Below, piece after piece: positions 1 to 6,398 of a DNA stretch of 7,051 nt. The stretch is from contig DASYIJ010000151.1 of assembly GCA_035997675.1 (NCBI GenBank), forward strand, positions 1 through 7,051. Direction: 5' to 3'. The notes under the pieces are model-generated. The model made no database searches. It was not told the DNA's origin and saw only the letters and a list, made by a program, of their open reading frames with translations. This DNA is from JALYZC01 sp035997675 (GTDB lineage: Bacteria > Actinomycetota > Thermoleophilia > Solirubrobacterales > Solirubrobacteraceae). The position numbers and the translations under genes are program-made. How positions within the stretch are numbered: position 1 is the first letter of the stretch; each line of letters starts with the position of its first letter.

Positions 1-866
<866 letters not shown>

Positions 867-905
867 CCGAGGCCCGCGCGGGCACTCGGTGGGCGAGGCC
901 GCCGC

Positions 906-926
906 CTCACCGCTTGGAGCGGTGAG
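906..926. terminator. Hairpin between convergent uvrA-like and SDR genes; possible bidirectional terminator
   Basis: A perfect inverted repeat CTCACCGCT / AGCGGTGAG forms a 9-bp stem (906-914 with 918-926) around a 3-nt loop TGG. It starts 40 nt after the uvrA-like stop and includes the SDR stop codon (907-909 on the minus strand). No T-run follows on either strand, so it is not a textbook intrinsic terminator. The symmetric position between convergent genes suggests a two-way transcription stop or an mRNA 3'-end stabiliser; that role is inference. Confidence 0.5.
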
Positions 927-1704
927 CCTCGCTCGCGCCCAGGGCCCCGGCGACGTCGTTGCCGCCGAACCGCCGGTTCACGTAGGCGAGCGTGCTCGGG
1001 GTCAGCGCCCCGAGTGCGCCCCAGACCTTCTCGCCGACGGACCCGACCACGATCTCCGCGCGGTTGCGCTCGATCGCGCCCACCACCGCGTCGCCGACGT
1101 CCCCGGCCGTCCGCCTCGCGGAGCCGAACGGCGCGGCGACGCCGGCGTCGGCGAAGAAGCCGGCGTCGCGGATGATCCCGGGAGTGATCACCGAGACCCC
1201 GACGCCGGCGTCGCGCAGGTCGTGGCGCAGTCCCCAGGCGAAGCCCCGCAGTCCGAACTTCGTGGCCGCGTACACGGCCGCGTTGCCGGTCGCCACCTTT
1301 CCGGACAGCGAGGACATGAAGACGATGTGGCCCTCGCCGCGGGCCACCATGGGCTCTGACAGCATCCGCGCGAGGACGAGCGGCGCCCTCAGGTTCACCT
1401 CGAGCGCGCGGTCGAGCTGCTCGACGGTGTAGTCGAGCACCGGCCCGTCGGCGGGGAGGCCGGCGTTGGCCACCAGGATGTCGACGTTGCCGGCCTCGGC
1501 GGCCAATCGATCCACGGCCGCCCGGTCGGTCAGGTCGGCGGCGAGCGCGCGGCCGCCGAGCTCTTCGGCCAGGGGCTCCAGCACATCGGCGCGGCGGCCG
1601 CTGAGCAGCAGCTTCGCCCCGCGGGAGCCGAGCGCGCGGGCGATGGCGTTGCCGAGCCCGCCCGTGGCGCCGGTCAGCAGGACGGTCCTCCCGGCGACGT
1701 TCAC
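907..1704 (-). CDS. Short-chain dehydrogenase/reductase (classical SDR)
   Basis: A 265-residue NAD(P)-dependent oxidoreductase of the classical SDR family, close to the usual family length. The Rossmann cofactor loop TGATGGLG is at 11-18, the NAG motif at 80-82, the structural Asn in LEVNL at 104, catalytic Ser at 132 (MSSLSG), and YxxxK at Y145/K149 (YAATK); ITPG follows at 173-176. Arg37-Arg38 after the second strand (LLLSGRR) are compatible with NADP(H) preference, which is inference. I chose the GTG at 1704 because it lies ten residues before TGATGGLG and overlaps the stop of the upstream FIST gene as GTGA. The open frame continues to 1878, but that extension is low-complexity Arg-rich sequence antisense-like to the FIST gene. 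No Shine-Dalgarno is visible, so translation is probably coupled to the FIST gene. The substrate cannot be read from sequence. Confidence 0.92.
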   Translation of the reverse strand: MNVAGRTVLLTGATGGLGNAIARALGSRGAKLLLSGRRADVLEPLAEELGGRALAADLTDRAAVDRLAAEAGNVDILVANAGLPADGPVLDYTVEQLDRALEVNLRAPLVLARMLSEPMVARGEGHIVFMSSLSGKVATGNAAVYAATKFGLRGFAWGLRHDLRDAGVGVSVITPGIIRDAGFFADAGVAAPFGSARRTAGDVGDAVVGAIERNRAEIVVGSVGEKVWGALGALTPSTLAYVNRRFGGNDVAGALGASEAHRSKR

Positions 1705-2864
1705 GGCGGGAAGATTGCCACAGTGGCCGTGAACCCATGCAGGAAGCTCTCGCCGCCGACGGGCCCGATCTCGCCCGCGGCGAAGAACCCCGCGGCCGGG
1801 GCGCCCTGCAGCTCCCGGTCCAGCGCCGCGGCGTCGTGGTCGGGCGCTCCGAACATGTCCCTCCCGCGCCCGTTGCACGTGAACACGAGCGCCCCGGCGG
1901 GCGGGTCGCCGCCCAGCGCCGCCATGCGCAGGCTGAGCGCCTCGCGCAGGTCGGTGTCCGCCGAGTCCGCGTCGCGCGCGTGCAGGCGCACGACCTGGCC
2001 GGGCTCGACGGCCGCGCCGACCGCGACGGCGCCCGTGTCGGGGTCGCCGCCCAGGATGCCCCGGACCAGGAAGTCGCCGCGCTCGTAGTCCGGCTTGCCC
2101 GGGGCGGTCACGATGCCGAGCAGCATGCCGTGCGACACGAGCGAGCGCTCGGGCGCCCCCAGCGCGCCGATCACGTCGCGCAGCTTCTCCAGTGCGGGCA
2201 CACCCGCGAGCTCCTCGATCAGGTGGCCGTCGGCGGCCGTGATGGTCAGCTCGGGTCCCACCGGCGCCGCGCCCTGGGACACGCAGGGCATCACGTCCAG
2301 GCCGTCCAGCCGGGCGCCGACGGCCCCGGCGCTCGCGACCTCATCGCCGACGAAGAGCGCGCCGGCACCTTCCAGCGTCCTCGCGCTCGAAAGCCCGCCG
2401 AGCACCGGCACGCCGGCCGCGTCGCGGGCGAGCTGGCGCAGCAGCCCGTCGGTGGGGAAGCTGTACGGGTCGGCGAGCAGGATCGCCGCGGCCGCGCCGT
2501 CCAGATCGGGCATGCCCGCGACGGCCACGCCGTCGTCGATCTCCACCGATTCGGCATGAAAGGGCGTCGCCCGACCCCCGTCGAGGTGGGCGGCCCACAC
2601 GGCGACGGCGGTCCCGGCCTCGACCTCCTGCGCCGCGGCGAGCACGCCCCCCGCGCCGCAGCCGACCAGCTCGCGGGGCGCCAGGGCATCGTGCGCCGCC
2701 TCGAGCGTCGCCTCCGGTGCCGCGAGGTGCGTGCCGGAGGCGAAGACGACCGCCAGATCCACGCTCGCGCCGTCCAGCGCACGCAGTGCCGCGTGTGCCG
2801 CCTGGCCCGCGCCCGCACGCGCGTCGGGCTCCGTGGACAGGCCACAGCCGATGCGAACCCCCAT
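1701..2864 (-). CDS. FIST-domain protein (FIST_N plus FIST_C), putative small-ligand sensor
   Basis: A 387-residue protein. It begins MGVRIGCGLS, continues with a FIST_N-type region including LVGCGAGGV (67-74), ILLADPYSFPTDGLL (128-142) and VPVLGGLSSA (152-161), and ends with a FIST_C-type region that includes ALVFTCNGRGRDMFG (325-339) and AAGEIGPVGGESFLHGFTA (362-380). FIST domains are predicted sensory modules, proposed to bind small ligands such as amino acids, and are usually coupled to signalling outputs. Here there is no fused kinase, cyclase or methyl-accepting domain and no signal peptide or membrane segment, so it is a stand-alone cytoplasmic protein. It is the first gene of a two-gene minus-strand operon with the SDR gene. 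The ATG at 2864 is chosen because the protein begins like other FIST_N proteins there; the longer in-frame start at 2936 would run into miaA. The ligand and output are unknown. Confidence 0.88.
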   Translation of the reverse strand: MGVRIGCGLSTEPDARAGAGQAAHAALRALDGASVDLAVVFASGTHLAAPEATLEAAHDALAPRELVGCGAGGVLAAAQEVEAGTAVAVWAAHLDGGRATPFHAESVEIDDGVAVAGMPDLDGAAAAILLADPYSFPTDGLLRQLARDAAGVPVLGGLSSARTLEGAGALFVGDEVASAGAVGARLDGLDVMPCVSQGAAPVGPELTITAADGHLIEELAGVPALEKLRDVIGALGAPERSLVSHGMLLGIVTAPGKPDYERGDFLVRGILGGDPDTGAVAVGAAVEPGQVVRLHARDADSADTDLREALSLRMAALGGDPPAGALVFTCNGRGRDMFGAPDHDAAALDRELQGAPAAGFFAAGEIGPVGGESFLHGFTATVAIFPP

Positions 2865-2877
2865 GGCGCTGACGATA
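2865..2877 (-). promoter_or_regulatory. -10-like element of the FIST-SDR operon, leaderless geometry
   Basis: On the minus strand TATCGT (2877-2872) matches the TAnnnT form of a -10 box and lies 7 nt before the FIST ATG, so transcription would start at or next to the start codon. No Shine-Dalgarno and no good -35 hexamer at 16-18 nt were found. The element overlaps, on the opposite strand, the -10-like hexamer of miaA. Confidence 0.45.
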
Positions 2878-2886
2878 CTCCGCGGC
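2874..2886 (+). promoter_or_regulatory. -10-like element of miaA, leaderless geometry
   Basis: GATACT (2874-2879) lies 7 nt before the miaA ATG at 2887. No purine-rich ribosome-binding site is present in the 22 bp separating the two divergent starts. The same hexamer, preceded by C, occurs upstream of dapF. No convincing -35 is visible, so this rests on the hexamer, its spacing and its recurrence. Confidence 0.4.
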
Positions 2887-3822
2887 ATGCCCCCGCCAGA
2901 GGTCATCGCGCTGTTCGGCCCGACCGGCGTCGGCAAGACCGCCGTCGCGGTGGCGCTGGCCGACCGGCTGCGCGCCGAGCGCGGCGAGGACCCCGTCGCG
3001 GTGTCGGCCGATGCGCTGCAGGTGTACCGCGGGCTCGAGGTGCTGACCGGCGTCGCCGCCCCGCACGAGCGCGCCCGGCTGGAGCACCGCCTCGTGTCGT
3101 TTCTGCCGGTCGACGCTCGCTTCAGCGCCGGTCAGTACGCCGAGCTCGCCCACGCCGAGATCGACGGGCTCCTGGCGGAGGGCCGGCGCCCGATCGTGCT
3201 CGGGGGGACCGGCCTGTACCTACGCGCCGCGCTGGCCGATCTGGATCTGCGGCCCCCGCCCCCCGAGGGCGTGCGGGAGCGCCTCGAGGCCCAGGTCCAG
3301 GCGCGCGGCGCACCGGCGCTGCACGCCGAGCTGGGCCGGCACGCGCCCTGGGCCGCCGAGGCGATCGACCCCAACGACCGCCAGCGCGTCGTGCGGGCGC
3401 TGGAGCTACTGGAGGCCGGCGAGCTCGAGCCTCCACCCGAGCGCTCGCAGCTGTGGACGGAGCACACGCGCCACCCGACCCTGCTCGCCGGCCTCGTCAT
3501 GGACCGCGAGGCGCTGTACGCGCGCATCGACGCGCGCGTGGAGGCCATGGCCCGGTCGGGCGCGGTGGAGGAGGTGCGGGCGGCGCACGCGGCCGGGGCA
3601 TCGGAGACCGCGCGCAGGGCGCTCGGGTTCGACGAGCTGCTCGCCGGCGATGTGGACGCGATGAAGCGTCACACGCGCAGCTACGCGCGCCGGCAGCTCA
3701 CCTGGATGCGCAAGCTGGCCGGCGTCCATGTGATCGACGTGACCGGGCGCGAGCCGGCCGACGCGGCCGGTGAGGTGCTCAGGCTCGCCGCGTCGCGGCC
3801 GCGAGCAGATCGATCCGGATGA
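2887..3822 (+). CDS. miaA: tRNA dimethylallyltransferase MiaA
   Basis: MiaA transfers the dimethylallyl group of DMAPP to N6 of A37 in tRNAs that read UNN codons, the first step towards ms2i6A. The 311-residue product has the usual length. Visible motifs are the P-loop GPTGVGKT (11-18), SADALQVYRG (40-49) with the family's catalytic Asp at 42, GGTGLYLRAAL (106-116), the substrate-domain motif DPNDRQRVVRALE (161-173), RIDARV (213-218), ALGFDELL (245-252) and the tRNA-binding tail RSYARRQLTWMRK (264-276). The usual GTAKP segment after QVYRG is replaced by LTGVAAP (53-59), so its lysine is absent. The ATG at 2887 puts the P-loop at residue 11 as is normal; an ATG at 2863 would add eight residues and overlap the FIST start codon. 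The 3' end overlaps the convergent gene at 3779-4318 by 44 bp. Confidence 0.95.
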   Translation: MPPPEVIALFGPTGVGKTAVAVALADRLRAERGEDPVAVSADALQVYRGLEVLTGVAAPHERARLEHRLVSFLPVDARFSAGQYAELAHAEIDGLLAEGRRPIVLGGTGLYLRAALADLDLRPPPPEGVRERLEAQVQARGAPALHAELGRHAPWAAEAIDPNDRQRVVRALELLEAGELEPPPERSQLWTEHTRHPTLLAGLVMDREALYARIDARVEAMARSGAVEEVRAAHAAGASETARRALGFDELLAGDVDAMKRHTRSYARRQLTWMRKLAGVHVIDVTGREPADAAGEVLRLAASRPRADRSG

Positions 3823-4318
3823 ATCGCGAGAACGGACCCACGACCGCCCAGTAGGGGCGAAAGCGCAGCAGTGCGCGCCGATCCACGCAGCGTACGCGCG
3901 TCTCGGTCACGATCTCCGACCCGCCGCCGGGGCGAGGGCGCACGGCGTTGAACACCGCCACCCGGGCCGTGCCCGGCTCCGCCCACGCCCGGTACTCGTC
4001 GGGCGCGTCGAGTCGGGCCAGGCCGCCGCGCCGCGCCCAGAGCCGCCCGGCCGTGCCCGACGTCGACCAGCGCTCGCCCTCCTCGAGCAGGACGAACGGC
4101 GGCCGGCGGAAGAGCTCGCGAAACGTCGTGTCGACCGACGGTGCGTCGCCCCCAAAGCGCAGCATGATGAGCGGGCGCAGCGTGACGGTGTCGCGCACGC
4201 GCACTCCCTCGGCCGCCGCCCACAGACGCTCCGGCGCGGCGGGGCTGGAACGCGCGTGCCATGTCCGGGCGTGCGGGTCCGGGAGCCAAGCGTCGAGCGG
4301 GGAGTCCGGGGCGACCAC
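3779..4318 (-). CDS. Hypothetical protein, START/SRPBCC-like
   Basis: A 179-residue protein that I cannot name with certainty. SPAAPERLWAAAEGV (25-39) resembles the opening strand and helix of SRPBCC/START-like proteins (typically 'a.peaVWaaL'). The tail RVRCVDRRALLRFRPYWAVV (141-160), followed by FSRFIRIDLL, resembles the C-terminal part of a small actinobacterial family with a 'TETRV...D..AR.RF..YW..I.P.S..IRR..L' pattern. I see no signal peptide, transmembrane helix, cysteine cluster or catalytic motif; SRPBCC folds generally bind hydrophobic ligands. The GTG at 4318 is preferred because the open frame further upstream to 4390 runs into dapF. A CATCGT hexamer lies 7 nt before it on the minus strand, the geometry seen at the FIST start. 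It is divergent from dapF and convergent with miaA. A protein gene is likely from the family-like conserved ends; function is unknown. Confidence 0.7.
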   Translation of the reverse strand: MVAPDSPLDAWLPDPHARTWHARSSPAAPERLWAAAEGVRVRDTVTLRPLIMLRFGGDAPSVDTTFRELFRRPPFVLLEEGERWSTSGTAGRLWARRGGLARLDAPDEYRAWAEPGTARVAVFNAVRPRPGGGSEIVTETRVRCVDRRALLRFRPYWAVVGPFSRFIRIDLLAAATRRA

Positions 4319-4334
4319 GCCGCCAACGATGCCA

Positions 4335-4358
4335 CGCGGGCGCGATACTGCGCCCGCG
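4335..4358. repeat. 9-bp perfect inverted repeat enclosing the dapF -10-like hexamer, abutting the ATG
   Basis: The left arm CGCGGGCGC (4335-4343) and right arm GCGCCCGCG (4350-4358) are exact reverse complements. The six bases between them are GATACT, and the right arm ends at the base before the dapF ATG (4359). It lies in the 40-bp gap between divergent dapF and the SRPBCC-like gene, so it is placed to act on both. An operator for a dimeric repressor, or a cruciform that exposes or hides the -10, are possibilities; neither is shown. Confidence 0.6.
4344..4349 (+). promoter_or_regulatory. -10-like hexamer of dapF, near-leaderless geometry
   Basis: GATACT lies 9 nt before the dapF ATG, with no Shine-Dalgarno between. 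It matches the hexamer upstream of miaA, including the preceding C. No good -35 was seen about 17 nt upstream. Confidence 0.4.
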
Positions 4359-5210
4359 ATGCGCTTCGAGAAGTGGCAGGCACTCGGCAACGACTACGTC
4401 ATCCTGGAGGAGGCGGCGCTTCCGTGGCCCCTCACGCCGGGCCGCGTGCGGCGGCTGTGCGATCGGCACACCGGGATCGGCTCCGACGGCGTCCTGCTGC
4501 TCTCCGCGGCCGACGAGCCGGGCTTCGTCGCACGCCTGCGCATCTTCAACCCGGACGGCTCCGAAGCCCAGCTGTCGGGCAACGGCGCGCGCGAGGCGGT
4601 CCTCTACCTGCGCGGGGCGGGCTGGACGGACGCCGACACGTTCTCGATCCAGACCTCGGCCGGCGAGATCCGCCCCACGATCACCGGCCCGACCACCGCC
4701 ATGCTCGACATGGGGCGCGCGCGGCTTCGGTCCGACGACTACCCGGCCGGCGACGAAACCGGCGCCGGCCGGCTGAGCGCCGGCGGCCGCGAGTGGAGCT
4801 TCCAGCACGTCTCGATCGGCAACCCCCAGTGCGTGATCTTCGTGGACGGTCCCGAGGAGCTCGGGGCGCTGGATCTCTCGACGCTGGGACCGCCCGTCGA
4901 GCGCCACGAGCTGTTCCCCAACCGCACGAACGTCTCCTGGGTCGCCGAGGTCGAGCCGGCCACGATCCGGGCGCGCATCTTCGAGCGCGGGGTGGGGGAG
5001 ACGATGTCCTCGGGCACGGGTGCCAGCGGCGCCGCGGTCACCCATGTCCTGCGCGGGGCCGGCGGCGAGGTGACCGTTCGCCTGGACGGCGGCGAGCTGC
5101 AGGTCGAGGTGGGGGAGGACCTGCACGTCAACCTGAGCGGCTGGGCCGTCCCGGTATACCGGGGGGAACTGGCCGCAGAGCTGGAAAGGGACCTGGATGC
5201 AACCGAGTGA
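4359..5210 (+). CDS. dapF: Diaminopimelate epimerase family protein (DapF) with Ser at both catalytic Cys positions
   Basis: DapF interconverts LL- and meso-diaminopimelate without a cofactor, giving the lysine precursor and peptidoglycan cross-linking residue. The 283-residue product has normal length and family landmarks: KWQALGNDYV (5-14), IGSDGVLLL (40-48), FNPDGSEAQLSGNGAR (63-78), IGNPQCVIF (153-161), FPNRTNVSW (186-194) and ERGVGETMSSGTGA (209-222). In the family the first and third glycine-flanked sites read CGNG and CGTG, whose cysteines are the acid/base pair. Here both are serine: Ser73 (codon TCG, 4575-4577) and Ser218 (codon TCG, 5010-5012). GNPH is also changed to GNPQ (Gln157). 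Everything around both sites is intact, so this does not look like a decayed gene. It overlaps dapL by 14 nt and probably shares an mRNA with it. The family call is sure; epimerase activity is not. Confidence 0.9.
   Translation: MRFEKWQALGNDYVILEEAALPWPLTPGRVRRLCDRHTGIGSDGVLLLSAADEPGFVARLRIFNPDGSEAQLSGNGAREAVLYLRGAGWTDADTFSIQTSAGEIRPTITGPTTAMLDMGRARLRSDDYPAGDETGAGRLSAGGREWSFQHVSIGNPQCVIFVDGPEELGALDLSTLGPPVERHELFPNRTNVSWVAEVEPATIRARIFERGVGETMSSGTGASGAAVTHVLRGAGGEVTVRLDGGELQVEVGEDLHVNLSGWAVPVYRGELAAELERDLDATE
5184..5190 (+). promoter_or_regulatory. Shine-Dalgarno-like sequence of dapL, inside dapF
   Basis: GAAAGGG lies 6 nt before the dapL ATG at 5197 and within the last codons of dapF. It is the only clear ribosome-binding site in the window. 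It supports that start and internal re-initiation on a dapF-dapL mRNA. Confidence 0.6.
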
Positions 5211-6366
5211 GCGCCTGGAGCGGATTCCGCCGTACCTGTTCGCCGAGCTGGAGCGAAAGATCGCCGCCAAGCGCGCGGCCGGGGTGGACGTGATCTCGCT
5301 CGGAATCGGGGACCCGGACCGCCCAACCCCGCCGCTCGTCGTCGAGGCGATGCAGGAGGCGGTGGCCGACGCCGGTACGCACCAGTATCCGTCCAACCGG
5401 GGGCGCGTCGAGTTCCGCGAGGCGGTGCGCGACTTCTACGAGCGGCGCTTCGAGGTCGAGCACATCGACCCCGACGTCGAGATCATGCCGGCCATCGGCG
5501 CCAAGGAATGCATCTTCAACCTGAACCTCGCCTTCCTGGATCCGGGCGATGTGGCGCTCGCCGCCGACCCCGGCTACCCCGTCTACACCGCGGGGCCCCT
5601 GCTCGCGGGCGCCGAGGCGGTGCGGCTGCCGCTCGTCCCCGACCGCGGCTTCGTCCCCGACCTCGACGCCGTCGATCCCGATGTCCTGCGGCGGGCCAAG
5701 CTGCTCTACATCAACTATCCGAACAACCCGACCGGTGCGGTCGTCCCCCCGGGATTCTTCGAGCGGGTCGTCGCCTTTGCGCGCGAGCACGACATCCTGG
5801 TCGTACACGACAACGCCTACAGCGAGACCACGTACGACGGCTACCGCGCGCCCTCGTTTCTCGAGACGCCCGGCGCAAAGGAGGTCGGCGTCGAGGTCTT
5901 CTCGCTGTCCAAGGGCTACAACATGACCGGCTGGCGCTGCGCCGCGATCGTCGGCAACGCCGACGCGATCACGAGCTACTGGCGCCTGAAGTCCAACATC
6001 GACTCGGGCAACTTCGAAGCCGTGCAGCTCGCTGGGGTGGCCGCCCTGTCGCCGGACGCGGACGCCGAGGTCGCGTCGATGAACGAGCTCTACCGCCGCC
6101 GCCGCGACCTGATGGTCGACGCCCTGCGCAAGATCGGCGTGAACGTGACGCCCCCGCGCGCGACGATCTACATCTGGGCGCCGGTCCCCGAGGGCTTCGA
6201 GTCGTCCGCCGACTACTGCGAGCACGTGCTGGAAGAGGCGGGCGTGGTCCTGTCCCCGGGCGGCGCCTACGGTCCCAGCGGCGAGGGGTTCTTCCGCATC
6301 TCGTTGACGACGCCCGACAGGCGACTGCTCGAGGCGGTCGAGCGGCTCGGGAAGCTGGCGAGGTGA
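5197..6366 (+). CDS. dapL: LL-diaminopimelate aminotransferase (DapL)
   Basis: DapL converts tetrahydrodipicolinate plus glutamate into LL-diaminopimelate in one PLP-dependent step, bypassing the succinylase and acetylase branches. The 389-residue product is a fold-type I class I/II aminotransferase: LGIGDPDRPTP (35-45), YPSNRGRVEFREAV (64-77), DPGYPVY (124-130), NYPNNPTGAV (173-182), PLP-ring Asp205 (HDNAYSE), Schiff-base Lys239 in SLSKGYNMTGWR (236-247), KSNIDSGNF (265-273) and carboxylate-binding Arg367 (FFRISL). The opening RLERIPPYLFAELERK and the KSN.DSG.F segment resemble bacterial DapL more than general aspartate aminotransferases. The start is fixed by the upstream GAAAGGG and by a 14-nt overlap with dapF, whose substrate is DapL's product. 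Related aminotransferases of other specificity cannot be fully excluded, but the context strongly favours DapL. Confidence 0.88.
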   Translation: MQPSERLERIPPYLFAELERKIAAKRAAGVDVISLGIGDPDRPTPPLVVEAMQEAVADAGTHQYPSNRGRVEFREAVRDFYERRFEVEHIDPDVEIMPAIGAKECIFNLNLAFLDPGDVALAADPGYPVYTAGPLLAGAEAVRLPLVPDRGFVPDLDAVDPDVLRRAKLLYINYPNNPTGAVVPPGFFERVVAFAREHDILVVHDNAYSETTYDGYRAPSFLETPGAKEVGVEVFSLSKGYNMTGWRCAAIVGNADAITSYWRLKSNIDSGNFEAVQLAGVAALSPDADAEVASMNELYRRRRDLMVDALRKIGVNVTPPRATIYIWAPVPEGFESSADYCEHVLEEAGVVLSPGGAYGPSGEGFFRISLTTPDRRLLEAVERLGKLAR

Positions 6367-6398
6367 CGCGCCCGGCCGGGCGCCTACAATTGCCGCGA
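6363..6398 (+). promoter_or_regulatory. Sigma70-type promoter of hflX, leaderless geometry
   Basis: GTGACG (6363-6368, containing the TGAC core of a -35), a 16-bp spacer and TACAAT (6385-6390, five of six to TATAAT) form the best promoter in the window. The -10 lies 8 nt before the hflX GTG at 6399, so the transcript should begin at or near the start codon. The -35 overlaps the dapL stop codon (6364-6366). Confidence 0.6.
6368..6383. repeat. 16-bp perfect palindrome between dapL and hflX, inside the promoter spacer
   Basis: GCGCCCGGCCGGGCGC is its own reverse complement. It begins 2 nt after the dapL stop and ends 2 nt before the hflX -10 box. As RNA it can form a 6-bp stem with a GGCC loop. 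It could end dapF-dapL transcription or serve as an operator for hflX. No T-run follows, so neither role is settled. Confidence 0.55.

Noticed and set aside
872..883. GCCCGCGCGGGC palindrome after the uvrA-like stop
   Set aside because: A 12-bp self-complementary run leaves at most a 4-bp stem once a loop is formed and is common by chance at this GC content.
1705..1878. 58-residue N-terminal extension of the SDR
   Set aside because: Arg/Gly-rich and lying within the FIST coding region; the GTG at 1704 gives the normal SDR start and a GTGA overlap.
2863..2886. Earlier ATG for miaA at 2863
   Set aside because: It would add eight residues (MALTILRG) absent from typical MiaA and overlap the FIST start codon; a -10-like hexamer lies between it and the ATG at 2887.
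1737..3773. 678-residue open frame on the plus strand, antisense to the FIST gene and running into miaA
   Set aside because: Low-complexity Arg/Ala/Gly-rich translation with no family motifs; FIST (minus) and MiaA (plus, another frame) explain the region. Long empty frames are expected at this GC content.
3681..5396. 571-residue open frame on the minus strand across dapF
   Set aside because: The translation has no recognisable motif and lies opposite dapF and the start of dapL, which have full family signatures.
5128..6225. 365-residue open frame on the minus strand opposite dapL
   Set aside because: Composition reflects third-position GC of dapL read backwards; no conserved motifs.
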